Source: Nitrospirales bacterium (lineage in GTDB: Bacteria; Nitrospirota; Nitrospiria; Nitrospirales; UBA8639). Taken from it: 45,640 nucleotides of DNA. Positions within the stretch are counted from its first letter, which is position 1, and every line of letters starts with the position of its first letter. Below, one piece after another: positions 18,776 through 28,400 of this stretch. Both the position numbers and the translations under genes were made by a program. The DNA lies in the NCBI GenBank assembly GCA_021604105.1, contig BQIW01000029.1, positions 1 to 45,640 on the forward strand, in the 5' to 3' direction. The notes below the pieces were generated by a model, which saw nothing but the letters and a program-made list of their open reading frames with translations, searched no databases and was not told where the DNA came from.

Positions 18776-20317
18776 ATGATGTTCAATATTGCTACATCGT
18801 TACGAGAATGGCGGGAAGGTGTGAGTCTTCCCGTATTTTTACTTGCCGCGGGCTTTAATATTCTTCTCATCGCATTCGGAGGGGTCTTTACCGAAACGGC
18901 CGGGAGAGTGTTTCAGCATCTCCTTTCTTTCATTACCACATCATTCGGTTGGTACTATGTGCTCACAATGGCCTTTTTGTTGGGGGTTGTCTTGTGGTTA
19001 CTTGTCAGCCGCTATGGGGACATTCGCTTAGGAAATCCCGATGAAGAACCCCATTTTAGTTTGCCTGCCTGGCTTTCCATGTTGTTTGCAGCGGGAATGG
19101 GAATGGGCTTGGTTTTTTGGGGTGTTGCCGAACCCTTGCATCATTACCAAAATCCACCTCGGGCGGAGTCATTGAGTACAGCTGCTGTCCAGGAAGCCAT
19201 CCGTTTCAGTTTCTTTCATTGGGCTCTTCATCCATGGGCAGTCTATGTCATCTTCGGTCTTGGCATTGCCTTGTTTCACTTTCGTTATAACCTGCCACTT
19301 GCTCCACGCTCGTTGTTATATCCGGTGTTGGGAGAACGAATCCATGGCTGGGTGGGGCATGTGATCGATGCCTTTTGCACCATTGGGACATTGCTGGGCG
19401 TGGCAACCTCTTTAGGATTAGGTGCCATGCAAATTAACGCGGGATTGAGCCAGGTCACGGAAATTGCTTATGACAAACATGCCCAAATATGGATCATCGT
19501 TCTTATCTCCCTCGTGGCGACGATATCGACCGTTACCGGTGTGTCGCGGGGAATTAAATATTTGAGTCTCTTTAATTCAGCCGTGTTCGTCTGTTTGTTA
19601 CTGTTTGTTTTCCTGACCGGTCCTACGTTATTTCAAGTCAAATTGCTGGTCACGGGCTTAGGTGATTATCTCCAAAACCTGATTAGCACGAGTTTATGGT
19701 TGGACACTCGTCAAAATTCGGATTGGCAAGCGAATTGGACGTTATTTTATTGGGGATGGTGGATGTCCTGGAGTCCTTTTGTAGGTATTTTTATTGCTCG
19801 AATCTCGAGGGGCCGGACCATACGAGAATTTGTCTCCTATGTTCTCCTCGTTCCTGCTCTTATCAATTGTCTGTGGTTTTCCGTTTTTGGCGGCACGGCT
19901 TTGTATGTGGAACGCTTTGGAGCCGGACAGCTGCTGGAACCCGTGACGGAGAATGTCGCCATGTCTTTACATCTCTTACTGGAACATCTTCCGTGGACTC
20001 AATTTATGCAGTGGATAGCCTTAGGCCTTATTGTGATTTTCTTTATTACATCCTCGGATTCCGGATCATTCGTTGATGATATGGTCACGTCCGGAGGTAA
20101 TCCAAATCCTCCGGTCGCCAATCGGGTATTTTGGGGAATATCAGAAGGAGCCGCGGCTGCAGTCCTGCTTTTAGCAGGAGGGCTTCAGGCCCTCCAGTCG
20201 GCATCTGTTTCCGCCGGTCTTCCGCAAAGTCTTTTATTAATTATGGCCTGTATTGGCCTGGTGAAAACTTTACGAACGAAGGAAGAGGTGTTCGACAAGA
20301 AAAAATGTCGTTCTTAG
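18776..20317 (+). CDS. BCCT-family transporter (betaine/choline/carnitine type)
   Basis: This 513-residue inner-membrane transporter has about 12 membrane segments and the family signature around residues 322-350 (FYWGWWMSWSPFVG followed by ARISRGRTIREF). The early GMGMGLVFWGVAEP segment corresponds to the substrate-site region. BCCT carriers take up quaternary ammonium compatible solutes by Na+ or H+ symport, so osmoprotection is the likely role; the exact substrate is not predictable. The C terminus is short and lacks the long charged osmosensing tail of BetP. There is no strong ribosome-binding site before the paired ATG codons. The next gene starts 58 bases downstream on the same strand. 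Confidence 0.92.
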   Translation: MMFNIATSLREWREGVSLPVFLLAAGFNILLIAFGGVFTETAGRVFQHLLSFITTSFGWYYVLTMAFLLGVVLWLLVSRYGDIRLGNPDEEPHFSLPAWLSMLFAAGMGMGLVFWGVAEPLHHYQNPPRAESLSTAAVQEAIRFSFFHWALHPWAVYVIFGLGIALFHFRYNLPLAPRSLLYPVLGERIHGWVGHVIDAFCTIGTLLGVATSLGLGAMQINAGLSQVTEIAYDKHAQIWIIVLISLVATISTVTGVSRGIKYLSLFNSAVFVCLLLFVFLTGPTLFQVKLLVTGLGDYLQNLISTSLWLDTRQNSDWQANWTLFYWGWWMSWSPFVGIFIARISRGRTIREFVSYVLLVPALINCLWFSVFGGTALYVERFGAGQLLEPVTENVAMSLHLLLEHLPWTQFMQWIALGLIVIFFITSSDSGSFVDDMVTSGGNPNPPVANRVFWGISEGAAAAVLLLAGGLQALQSASVSAGLPQSLLLIMACIGLVKTLRTKEEVFDKKKCRS

Positions 20318-20375
20318 GTTATGCCTTCAGTAGGTTGGGGAAAGAGGGCAACCTATCACCGCGGTATGTAATTCC

Positions 20376-21572
20376 ATGGAAGCTTTCTTGAAATCTTATC
20401 ATGAGGCAGCCGTCACCAGTTTGGGATTATTTTGGATGGCCTTCTGGGCCTTTGGATTGGGTTATCTTATTAGCAGTATGATCCAAGTGTTTGTCACCCG
20501 TGAGCGGATGAAAAAGGGGATGGGAGAGGCCGGTGCTAAAAGTGTGGCGCTCGCCACGTTTTTCGGGTTTATTTCCAGCTCTTGTAGTTTTGCTGCCTTG
20601 GCGACAACCCGCTCGCTTTTCACCAAAGGGGCAGGGCTCGTTCCGGCACTGGCATTTCTGCTGGCCTCGACCAATTTGGTCATTGAGCTGGGGATTATCA
20701 TCGCCGTGTTTCTCTCCTGGCAATTTGTGGTAGGCGAATACGTGGGAGGCCTCCTTTTGATCCTGCTGATGTGGATCATGGTCAAGCTGACCCTCCCCCA
20801 ACATCTTGAAGACCAGGCCCGCCAACATGCGAAAGAGGCTATGGGAGAAAGCCAGGAAGAAAACATTCCCGATTGGAAAAAATTAATCCGCACGACAGAA
20901 GGCTGGCGCAAAGTGGCCAACCGATATGCCATGGAATGGGCCATGGTCTGGAAAGATGTCACCATTGGATTTACGGTCGCCGGGATTATTGCGGCCTTTG
21001 TGCCAAAAAGTTTTTTTCAAACCTTGTTTGTGGGTGCAGGCAGTTCCCATCCCGCTATGTGGGAGATTTTGGTGCAGACGATTGTTGGCCCGGTCGCGGC
21101 TTTTTTTACCTTTATTGGCTCGATGGGAAACATTCCCCTAGCCGCTGTCTTGTTTAGCAATGGGGTGAGTTTTGCCGGAATCCTGGCGTTTATTTTTAGT
21201 GATCTCGTGGTATTTCCCGTCCTAAGAATTCAGGCAGAATATTATGGGTGGAAAATGGCCCTCTATATTCTTGTGGTGTTTTTGACGGTCCTGATCGGGA
21301 CCGCCATTCTTATACATTTCGGATTTTCATTCATGGGGATGTTGCCGGATTCCAGTGTGGCAAAAAGTGTGACGGACAGAGAATTTTTTAACATTGACTA
21401 TACGCTGTACCTCAATATGGGATTTCTATTGATGAGCGCGGGATTTGTGGGATGGAAGATAAAGGGCAATGGTGGACATGACATGGAAGAAAAATCGTTG
21501 GGAGATAAAATCTTGTTCTGGTTGGCTATCATGGCATTGGTCTGGTTGATCGGTGGGTTGCTTGCCGGCTAA
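20376..21572 (+). CDS. predicted permease (DUF318/ArsP-like family)
   Basis: This 398-residue integral membrane protein has about ten hydrophobic segments. It carries the family hallmark FISSSCSFAALATTRSLF (about 66-83) with its single cysteine, a mirrored GSMGNIPLAAVLFSNG segment in the second half, and a charged cytoplasmic loop between them. It belongs to the COG0701/PF03773 permeases, which include the ArsP exporters of trivalent organoarsenicals; many members have unknown substrates. Its place between copper genes hints at metal or metalloid export (inference). It probably forms a transcription unit with the DUF4396 reading frame, which begins 43 bases after its stop in the same frame. 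Confidence 0.85.
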   Translation: MEAFLKSYHEAAVTSLGLFWMAFWAFGLGYLISSMIQVFVTRERMKKGMGEAGAKSVALATFFGFISSSCSFAALATTRSLFTKGAGLVPALAFLLASTNLVIELGIIIAVFLSWQFVVGEYVGGLLLILLMWIMVKLTLPQHLEDQARQHAKEAMGESQEENIPDWKKLIRTTEGWRKVANRYAMEWAMVWKDVTIGFTVAGIIAAFVPKSFFQTLFVGAGSSHPAMWEILVQTIVGPVAAFFTFIGSMGNIPLAAVLFSNGVSFAGILAFIFSDLVVFPVLRIQAEYYGWKMALYILVVFLTVLIGTAILIHFGFSFMGMLPDSSVAKSVTDREFFNIDYTLYLNMGFLLMSAGFVGWKIKGNGGHDMEEKSLGDKILFWLAIMALVWLIGGLLAG

Positions 21573-21614
21573 GGATTTCTGAAGTCACAAAGTGGCTGTA
21601 CGCTGGAAGATATT

Positions 21615-21992
21615 GTGGCGGAGTGGTTTACTGTTCTCGTGCCGGTAACGCTATTTGGAAAAACGGTGTTCGCGGCATGGGTGATCGATTACATCCTGGC
21701 CTTTCTTTTCGGAATCGCTTTTCAATATTTTACGATCAAACCCATGAAAGGGCTGTCGGCCAAAGACGGACTCCGTGAAGCCCTGAAGGCGGATACGCTT
21801 TCTCTGACACCATGGCAGGCGGGCATATAGGGATGGATGGCGTTGATTATTTTCGTGATCATCGGGCATGAAATGGAAAAGACGAATTCCGTCTTTTGGT
21901 TTATGATGCAGATCGCCATGTTTGCGGGATTCCTGACTAGTATTCCCGTCAACTGGTGGTTAATCAAAAAGGGCATTAAGGAAAAAATGTGA
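21615..21992 (+). pseudogene. DUF4396 membrane protein interrupted by an in-frame TAG
   Basis: The frame opens at GTG 21615, runs 71 codons to TAG at 21828-21830, and continues without a shift to TGA at 21990-21992. Both halves together make one DUF4396-type protein of about 125 residues: membrane helix (VIDYILAFLFGIAFQYF), IKPMKGLSAKDG, ADTLSLTPWQAGI, the stop, then GWMALIIFVIIG, FWFMMQIAMFAGF and PVNWWLIKKGIK. As I recall the family, a Tyr or similar residue normally precedes GWM, so one base change (TAC/TAT to TAG) explains the stop. The conserved downstream half suggests a recent lesion, a sequencing error, or readthrough. The partner permease is intact. Confidence 0.8.
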
Positions 21993-22012
21993 CGACCTGC
22001 GCGCAGGAGCCT

Positions 22013-23461
22013 TTACATATTATGGGTGCGATATTTGCCTTTGGCGATGGCTTCAAAAATGGCACCGGGAGGAATGTGTTCATCGCTATGCATCACGAGG
22101 TCATAGAATTCTTCCGGCAGGACCCGCATAACCGTCATCAGTCCTTTTACTCCTTCATGCCATTTCCTTCGCATTCCGCGAGTTTCCCGCCTGCCGTTGA
22201 TTTTCTGCATGGCTTCCTCACCCATTTCCTGACTTTGCATTTTCTGCGGGTAGCCGGGCACGCCGAACGCCGGATTCTCGAAGGCGGGATCAGCCGGAGG
22301 ACGGTTAGGCAGAGCATTCAGATATGTTGACACGTCTTCTTCGCCGCGGATGCGCGGACCCACCTGTCGCACCATATGGTTCATCATGTGGTGTACCATA
22401 TGGCAATGAAAGATCCAATCGCCGGGATTGAACGCCACAAATTCAAAATCCTGGGCCAATGCTACCCCCACCAATGTTGTGTTTCTGGGAATCCAGGCAC
22501 TGAAGGGAATGCGTCCCCCTTCGGTTCCTGTCAACCAAAACGTGTGGCCGTGAATATGAATAGGGTGATGTTGCATGGGACTGAAATCGATCAATCGAAT
22601 GCGGACCCGTTCCCCATGTTTGCACACCAGCGGGGTGGTATAGGGGCCGCTACGCCCGTTAATGGTATGCCAGTTCCAGTCCATGCCCATGGAATCCGGC
22701 GTCGAGGCATTGGGCGGGATGAAAAAGTTCTGAAAAATAAGTCCGAAATCCCGGTCAACGGGCGGGTCATAGGCAATGCGGGGATGAATGATGAAAAACC
22801 CCACCATCCCGAAGGCTTCCTGCATCGCGACATGGCTGTGATAAAAAAATGTTCCCGTCTGATGCAGGTCGTATTCATAGACATACGTTCCGCCAGGTGG
22901 GATCAAGTTTTGGGTGACACCCGGGACCCCGTCAAATTCCACCGGAAGTTCCAGTCCGTGCCAATGTACCGACGTCGGTTCCGGTAGTTCGTTATGAACA
23001 ATGATTCGGACTCGATCCCCTTGAACGGCCTCCATGGTCGGACCGGGCATGCTGTTGTTATACCCCCAGACGTTCATATACTTTCCGGGAAGAAATTCCT
23101 GTTTGACCGGTGTACAACGCAATTCAAATTCTTTCACGCCATTGACCATTTTCCATGACAATTTTTCCAGATCCGGAGCGAAAAAAGGGACAGGTTCCCG
23201 GCCTGAAGGCCGAAAACCGGGGACGAGTTTTCCTAGATACTCATCGGAATCCGGAGGTCCGCCGAAGCTGGGATGATAGCGTGAATACCGAGAAAATTTG
23301 GAATTGGGATTATTCGAGGATTTTTCTGCATCCTGGGGTGGATGGTCCGATGATTCCGATGCCTGTGTTTGTTCGCTACGACTCGCTCGGGTCGAGAGAG
23401 AACCAGCCGCGGCGGCCGCACCGGTGAGTAAAACCTGCCGTCGTGTTATACCCTCATTCAT
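22013..23461 (-). CDS. Tat-exported multicopper oxidase
   Basis: This 482-residue periplasmic oxidase starts with a twin-arginine leader (TRRQVLLTGAAAAAG). All four copper-binding segments are visible: HWHG (166-169), HSH (208-210), HHPIHIHGH (298-306) and HCHMVHHMMNHM (352-363), which supply the type 1, 2 and 3 copper ligands. Multicopper oxidases of this size oxidise Cu(I), Fe(II), Mn(II) or phenols. The copper-rich surroundings favour Cu(I) detoxification (inference). About 115 residues follow the last copper motif and are rich in Met and charged residues, ending near the start of an unusual tail. GGAGGG 6 bases before the ATG supports the start. A TolC-family lipoprotein gene lies 63 bases upstream on the same strand. 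Confidence 0.92.
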   Translation of the reverse strand: MNEGITRRQVLLTGAAAAAGSLSTRASRSEQTQASESSDHPPQDAEKSSNNPNSKFSRYSRYHPSFGGPPDSDEYLGKLVPGFRPSGREPVPFFAPDLEKLSWKMVNGVKEFELRCTPVKQEFLPGKYMNVWGYNNSMPGPTMEAVQGDRVRIIVHNELPEPTSVHWHGLELPVEFDGVPGVTQNLIPPGGTYVYEYDLHQTGTFFYHSHVAMQEAFGMVGFFIIHPRIAYDPPVDRDFGLIFQNFFIPPNASTPDSMGMDWNWHTINGRSGPYTTPLVCKHGERVRIRLIDFSPMQHHPIHIHGHTFWLTGTEGGRIPFSAWIPRNTTLVGVALAQDFEFVAFNPGDWIFHCHMVHHMMNHMVRQVGPRIRGEEDVSTYLNALPNRPPADPAFENPAFGVPGYPQKMQSQEMGEEAMQKINGRRETRGMRRKWHEGVKGLMTVMRVLPEEFYDLVMHSDEHIPPGAIFEAIAKGKYRTHNM

Positions 23462-23524
23462 CTTCTACCCTCCATCTGCCATAACTTTCATATCTGGCAA
23501 AAATTAGACTTGCCGGGCATCCTT

Positions 23525-24949
23525 CTATCGAGGCTTAGGATTCGCATCGATATGGCCTGGCGGCGTCACACCCTGCGGAGCCTGGAGGCCATCAACGAGT
23601 AAAAGTCCTTCAATGGCCACTCTGGCGGTTCGCCAGGCAATTAATTGATCAATGTATTCCAGTCGGAACATGAAGAAATCCCGTTGCGCTTCCAAGACCG
23701 CCGGCCAGGCTTCGCGGTCCGCTTGATAGCTGAGTAATTCCGTTCGATATCGCGCCTCCGATTCCGGGAGGATTTCATCCCGATACCCGATGATGTGCTG
23801 GAGGGCCGTCAGATATCGCTGAAATTGTTCGGCCAGGCTTCGACGAAGCCGGAGTTCGATGAGGGTGACTTCGGACTCCTGCCGACGGAGGTCGGCCCGG
23901 GCCTGCTGAATCGTGCCTTGATTCCAGTCGAAGATCGGAACTTCAATAAAGGCCATCACGCCATAGACGGTCTGGGTTTCCACATAGTTTCGCCCGGCTG
24001 AACCCCGAATCTTGATATTCGGTATGGGTTCCATTTTTTCCCGTTGGACCATGATTTGATCCGATCGCACATTGGCCCGGGCCAAACCCAACTCTGGACT
24101 CTCCTGGATCAATCGCCGAAGCGATGCATCAAATGTCAGGGGGGGCAACTCTTCTGCCAATTTACCTGCGACCGGTTCGGAGGGAAGCGACGTTCCCACA
24201 AGAGCGAGCAGTCGTTCCCGTTCCAACTGCAGATCGTTGTTGGCCATCATCAGACTCAACTGCTGCCGTTGAACCTGGACCCTGGCTCGATGGATATCAG
24301 CTTTATTGGCTTGGCCGACATTTAATCGTTCTTGCATTGTGACCAATTCATCCTGCCAGCTTTTCAGAAGTTCCTTGTGAATCCCCACGCGTTCCTGAGA
24401 TCCCAGAAGGCGATAATATTGAATGACAATCGCATTTATTACCCGGTACTCCTGGGCAAGGGCCTGATATTCCGAGGCGGACGCGCGCGCCAAATATTTT
24501 TGCCGGCTCAATTCCAATTTTCCCGCCGTGACAAATTCCTGCTGAATGAATCCCCCTTGAAACTCGCCAATGGTTTTTCTTACATTGACCTGATCACCTA
24601 TATACCCCCCGATAGGATTTGGATAAAGACCCGCCTGAAGGGCTTTGGCCCGTTCAACTTCAACTAACGACCAGGCTTGGACCAATGTAGGATTATGTTT
24701 CCGTGCGAGTTTCTTGAGTCGCTGAAGAGAGAGCGGATCCCTGTCGGAGAGACCAACTTCAGTCTGCGTCGGGTTTTCTGTCAGTACGTCGCCCCGGGGA
24801 TCCTCATTCCGGAGATCGGGAAAGGGAGATGGGATCCCTTCGTTTGGGGATATGGTCGGTTCAGGCAATTCGTCCATCTCATTCTGATAAAAAGGAATGG
24901 AAAGGCATCCAGGCAAACCCAGCCCTATGATAAACAAAAAAAGATACAA
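23525..24949 (-). CDS. TolC-family outer-membrane efflux lipoprotein
   Basis: This 474-residue outer-membrane factor has a lipoprotein signal ending LPGC and two repeated OEP halves with long coiled-coil helices (for example RLKKLARKHNPTLVQAWSLV, then QESPELGLARANVRSDQIMV). It is the CusC/CzcC type and would form the exit duct of a tripartite pump. I place the start at TTG 24949. The upstream GTG at 24961 lies inside a near-perfect ribosome-binding site, GGAGGTGATC, whose end is 6-7 bases from this TTG. No RND pump or adaptor is adjacent; the neighbour is the multicopper oxidase, an uncommon pairing. The export partner may be encoded elsewhere, including the island at 33-45 kb. Confidence 0.88.
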   Translation of the reverse strand: MYLFLFIIGLGLPGCLSIPFYQNEMDELPEPTISPNEGIPSPFPDLRNEDPRGDVLTENPTQTEVGLSDRDPLSLQRLKKLARKHNPTLVQAWSLVEVERAKALQAGLYPNPIGGYIGDQVNVRKTIGEFQGGFIQQEFVTAGKLELSRQKYLARASASEYQALAQEYRVINAIVIQYYRLLGSQERVGIHKELLKSWQDELVTMQERLNVGQANKADIHRARVQVQRQQLSLMMANNDLQLERERLLALVGTSLPSEPVAGKLAEELPPLTFDASLRRLIQESPELGLARANVRSDQIMVQREKMEPIPNIKIRGSAGRNYVETQTVYGVMAFIEVPIFDWNQGTIQQARADLRRQESEVTLIELRLRRSLAEQFQRYLTALQHIIGYRDEILPESEARYRTELLSYQADREAWPAVLEAQRDFFMFRLEYIDQLIAWRTARVAIEGLLLVDGLQAPQGVTPPGHIDANPKPR

Positions 24950-25413
24950 TCCCGGGATCACCTCCAGAATTCCCTTTCATACGGTAGGCTTTTACGATTA
25001 CAGCCCATGAACGTGAGAATACCTGGAGGGGCAATCGATGTAATTGGACAAAATTAAAAATTTAGTATGGGATACATACTTTGTCCGAATGGCATTCTGG
25101 GTAAAATAAGAGTTGAGTTGGCCATGGAAAGGATGTCTGAGCAGAGATTCTTCTCCATCGACATAGCGTGAAAACGTGTATATCACGAAGTAGTGAATGT
25201 GTCGGAGTCTTCTCGCAAGCCGCGCATATCTCCGGATAGAGCTCTGTGGATAGTGCCTTTGTGTAGGTACGTCCCTGGCCCACGGAGGTTCTTCTCGCCA
25301 TTCCCAAAAAACAGGCAATCCTGCTTGCTAGGGGACGAGCGTCACAACATATGTGCCTTCTCCTATTCGGGATTAAGGGACACAAATTTTTCGTGATGAG
25401 AATAATATAACCC
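24950..25413. other. intergenic region, no gene seen
   Basis: About 460 bases without a supported gene separate the OMF and HAD-GH65 genes. The AT-rich part at 25040-25080 probably contains the promoter of the OMF/oxidase unit and carries the small palindrome at 25064-25080. Confidence 0.45.
25064..25080. promoter_or_regulatory. small palindrome upstream of the OMF/oxidase unit
   Basis: AGTATG and CATACT pair perfectly around GGATA, about 115 bases upstream of the OMF start in an AT-rich tract. Its size and position suit an operator, but nothing identifies a regulator. Confidence 0.25.
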
Positions 25414-28400
25414 TTAGGGTTTTTGGGATGGTGTAGGTAGGGAATAAGTTCGCGTCATGCCACTTGAGAATGTTTCAATCTGGTCATTGATGCATAAGAA
25501 AATCGGAGATTTTATTCCGTCACGCCCTCGCACGGTGAGATCATTGTGCGTCAACCGCAATTCGAACGTCTGCCCTCGATAACGAACTCGCATATCCATG
25601 CGTGCAATTTCTTGAGGCAATTCCGGATTAAGCCGCAGAACATCGTTTTTGACCTCAATGCCCGTTGAGACGCGCTGCACCAAATCGACCGTGCCCGCCA
25701 TGGCGCCCAAATGAATGCCTTCGGCCGTCGTACCTTGCTGGATATCGTTCACATCGCTCTGCAGCGCCTCGGTAAACAGGTTCATGGCACGTGGACGGTC
25801 GGACCGTGCCAGGACCCAGGCGCACACCACGCGGCACAGCGTCGAACCATGGGACAATCGGTCGGTATAATAGGCGATGTTGCGGGGAATCGTGTCGTAT
25901 TCGAACGGATAGCCCAGTCGTGCAAACAATTCCCCCAGTTCCTCGGAGGAAAACAGGTAAAACAACATGAGCACGTCGGCTTGCTTAGAAAGCTTATAAT
26001 GGTTGGGACTGTCATGCTCCGCTTCCAGAATGAGGTCCAGCCGTTGGATGTTGCCATACCGGGTCCGGTAGTCCTCCCAGTTAAACTCGTGCAATGTTTC
26101 ATAGCCCTCGAATTGACTGATCATTCCATCCCGATGGAACGGCAGGTACATGCGGCGACTGATATCTTCCCAACGGTCAATGTCATGCCGTGATATTCCC
26201 AGCTGCATCGTCAGTTCGGTACGACGCACATCAGAAAGAATGTCGAGGATCTCCAGAGCCCGGCACAGGACCCATACGGCCATCAAGTTGGTATAGGCAT
26301 TGTTATTAAGACCGGGTGTAGTGGCATCGGGATACCCGTCATGGAACTCGTCCGGACCCATGACGCCGTGAATTTCATACCGCCCGCGGGCGTCATTGAA
26401 AGTCGCGATGCTCGACCAGAATCGAGCAATGTCCAGAATCATCTCGGCCCCATAGGACTGGAGAAATTCAAGGTCGTGCGTGACCTGGAAATATTGCCAG
26501 ACGTTGTACGCCACGGCACTGCCCACGTGGCGCTGCAGGTAGGTATGATCCCGCATCCATCGTTGGGATCGTGAATTCAGATTAAATGTCTGAGTTTCTT
26601 CCTGACCGTCACTTCCGCTTTGCCAGGGAAACATGGCGCCCTTATAACCGGCCTGGCGGGCGGCTGCACGTGCCTCACCAAGGCGGCGATACCGGTACAT
26701 CAACAGCGAGCGGGTAATTTCGGGCATGCGGTAATTAAAGAAAGGAAAGATAAACAATTCATCCCAAAAAATATGGCCCTGGTAAGCCTCTCCGGTCCAA
26801 CCCCGGGGCGGGACCCCGATATCACGTCCGATGGAATTCGGCGAAATCGTCTGCAGCAGGTGAAACATGTTCAGTCGAAGCAGCATGGGAACATTTAATT
26901 GAAACTCGGGAGCCGCAGGCTGGAGATGAATATCGAAATGGCGCCACAAATACTTCCACGCGAGCTGATGATCCGCCGTGACGGCCGCAAAAGTTCCGGT
27001 GCGTGCGATGGCCTTGCGCGCCTCCAGCCCGCATTCCGAAGTGGCATGGTCGCGGGAAGTATGGAGCGTGATCAGCTTTTCCAGCACCAATCGCTCCCCT
27101 TCATGAAGGTTCACCTGCAGTTCCTGCCCGATATAACCCGGTTCCTCGACTATTCGACGCTGCCCCTTCACCTGTGTTCCGTTGACGAATATGTGTGTTC
27201 GTGCTGCCTGGGCGACGTGTATCTGTGACTGGCAGGTTCGTACCAGCAGAAAGACGGTCTCCTCGTTCACAACCTCACTTGCCAGCGGCTCCATGTGAGA
27301 ATTGTTGAATGGTCGATAGAGCGTGGCACCGGCGTTGACCACACGGCCATCTATCGCCGAACGGACGGTGACGCGTCCGGACCAGTTCTCGGCAGTCAGC
27401 GCGAGTTGTAGCGCTCCCACATGCATCTGTCGCATGGAAACCAGCCGTTCTTCATCCAAGCGACTGCGTCGCCCTTGTGCGTCTTCGAACCGGATGGACC
27501 GCAAGAGCCTGGCGTGCTTGAGATCCAGTTCCTGGCGGTAGGACAGGAGTTTTACCGTCTTCACATCGAACCACGGCTGATTGGCGATACGAAATTCGAG
27601 GGCGAGCCAATTGGGAAAATTCACCAAATCCTCATTCTCGACAACTTCGCCATTAATGTCGGTGCGCAAACGGTTATAGCCGCCGGAAAGGTACGTTCCC
27701 GGATAATGTGTGCCATCCGCCACGGCCCATGCTGCAGCCCCGCGCGTGGTGAAATACCCATTGCCCAAGGCACATAAGGCTTCGCGCGTGCCTTCCTCGG
27801 CAGGATCGAAGCCCTCAAACACCAGGGACCATGAAGAAGGGGGCTCGACGGATATGTGCACTTGCCCCAGATTGGTGACCACGACATCGGCCCCGGCCTT
27901 ATGGAGTGCCTGAGGGTGCCCGCTTCGGTTAACGCCGATGACGCAACCGAACCCGCCTGCGCGTCCCGCCTCAACACCGGCGATTGCGTCCTCCACCACC
28001 ACGGTTCGAGAAGGCTCCACCCCGAGGCGACGAGTTCCTTCCAGAAAGGCATCCGGTGACGGCTTGCCCTTAAGTTTCAGGTGGATGAGGTCTTTCCCAT
28101 CCACTCGCGTGTCGAACAGCGTGGCGACGCCTGCTGCCTCGAGCACGGCCGCGCAGTTGTTGCTGGAGGATACCACGCCAGTCTTGAGTTCTGTGACCCG
28201 AAGCATTCGCACCAAGGCAATTGCCGCCTCATATAGTTCAATTCCATCCTGTTTCAGGTGATGCAGAAAATACTGGTCTTTGAGATTGCCAAGTGCGCAG
28301 ATGGTGTTGGCTTCGAGTCCGTCTGCAGGGGTGCCATAGGGAAGCGTAATCCCACGCGACTCAAGGAAAGCTGCCACCCCGTCATAGCGGGGTTTGCCAT

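Noticed and set aside
25409-25421. Palindrome AACCC-TTA-GGGTT over the stop codon of the HAD-GH65 gene
   Set aside because: The arms are only five bases, and no T tract follows on the strand of the gene, so it does not qualify as its terminator.
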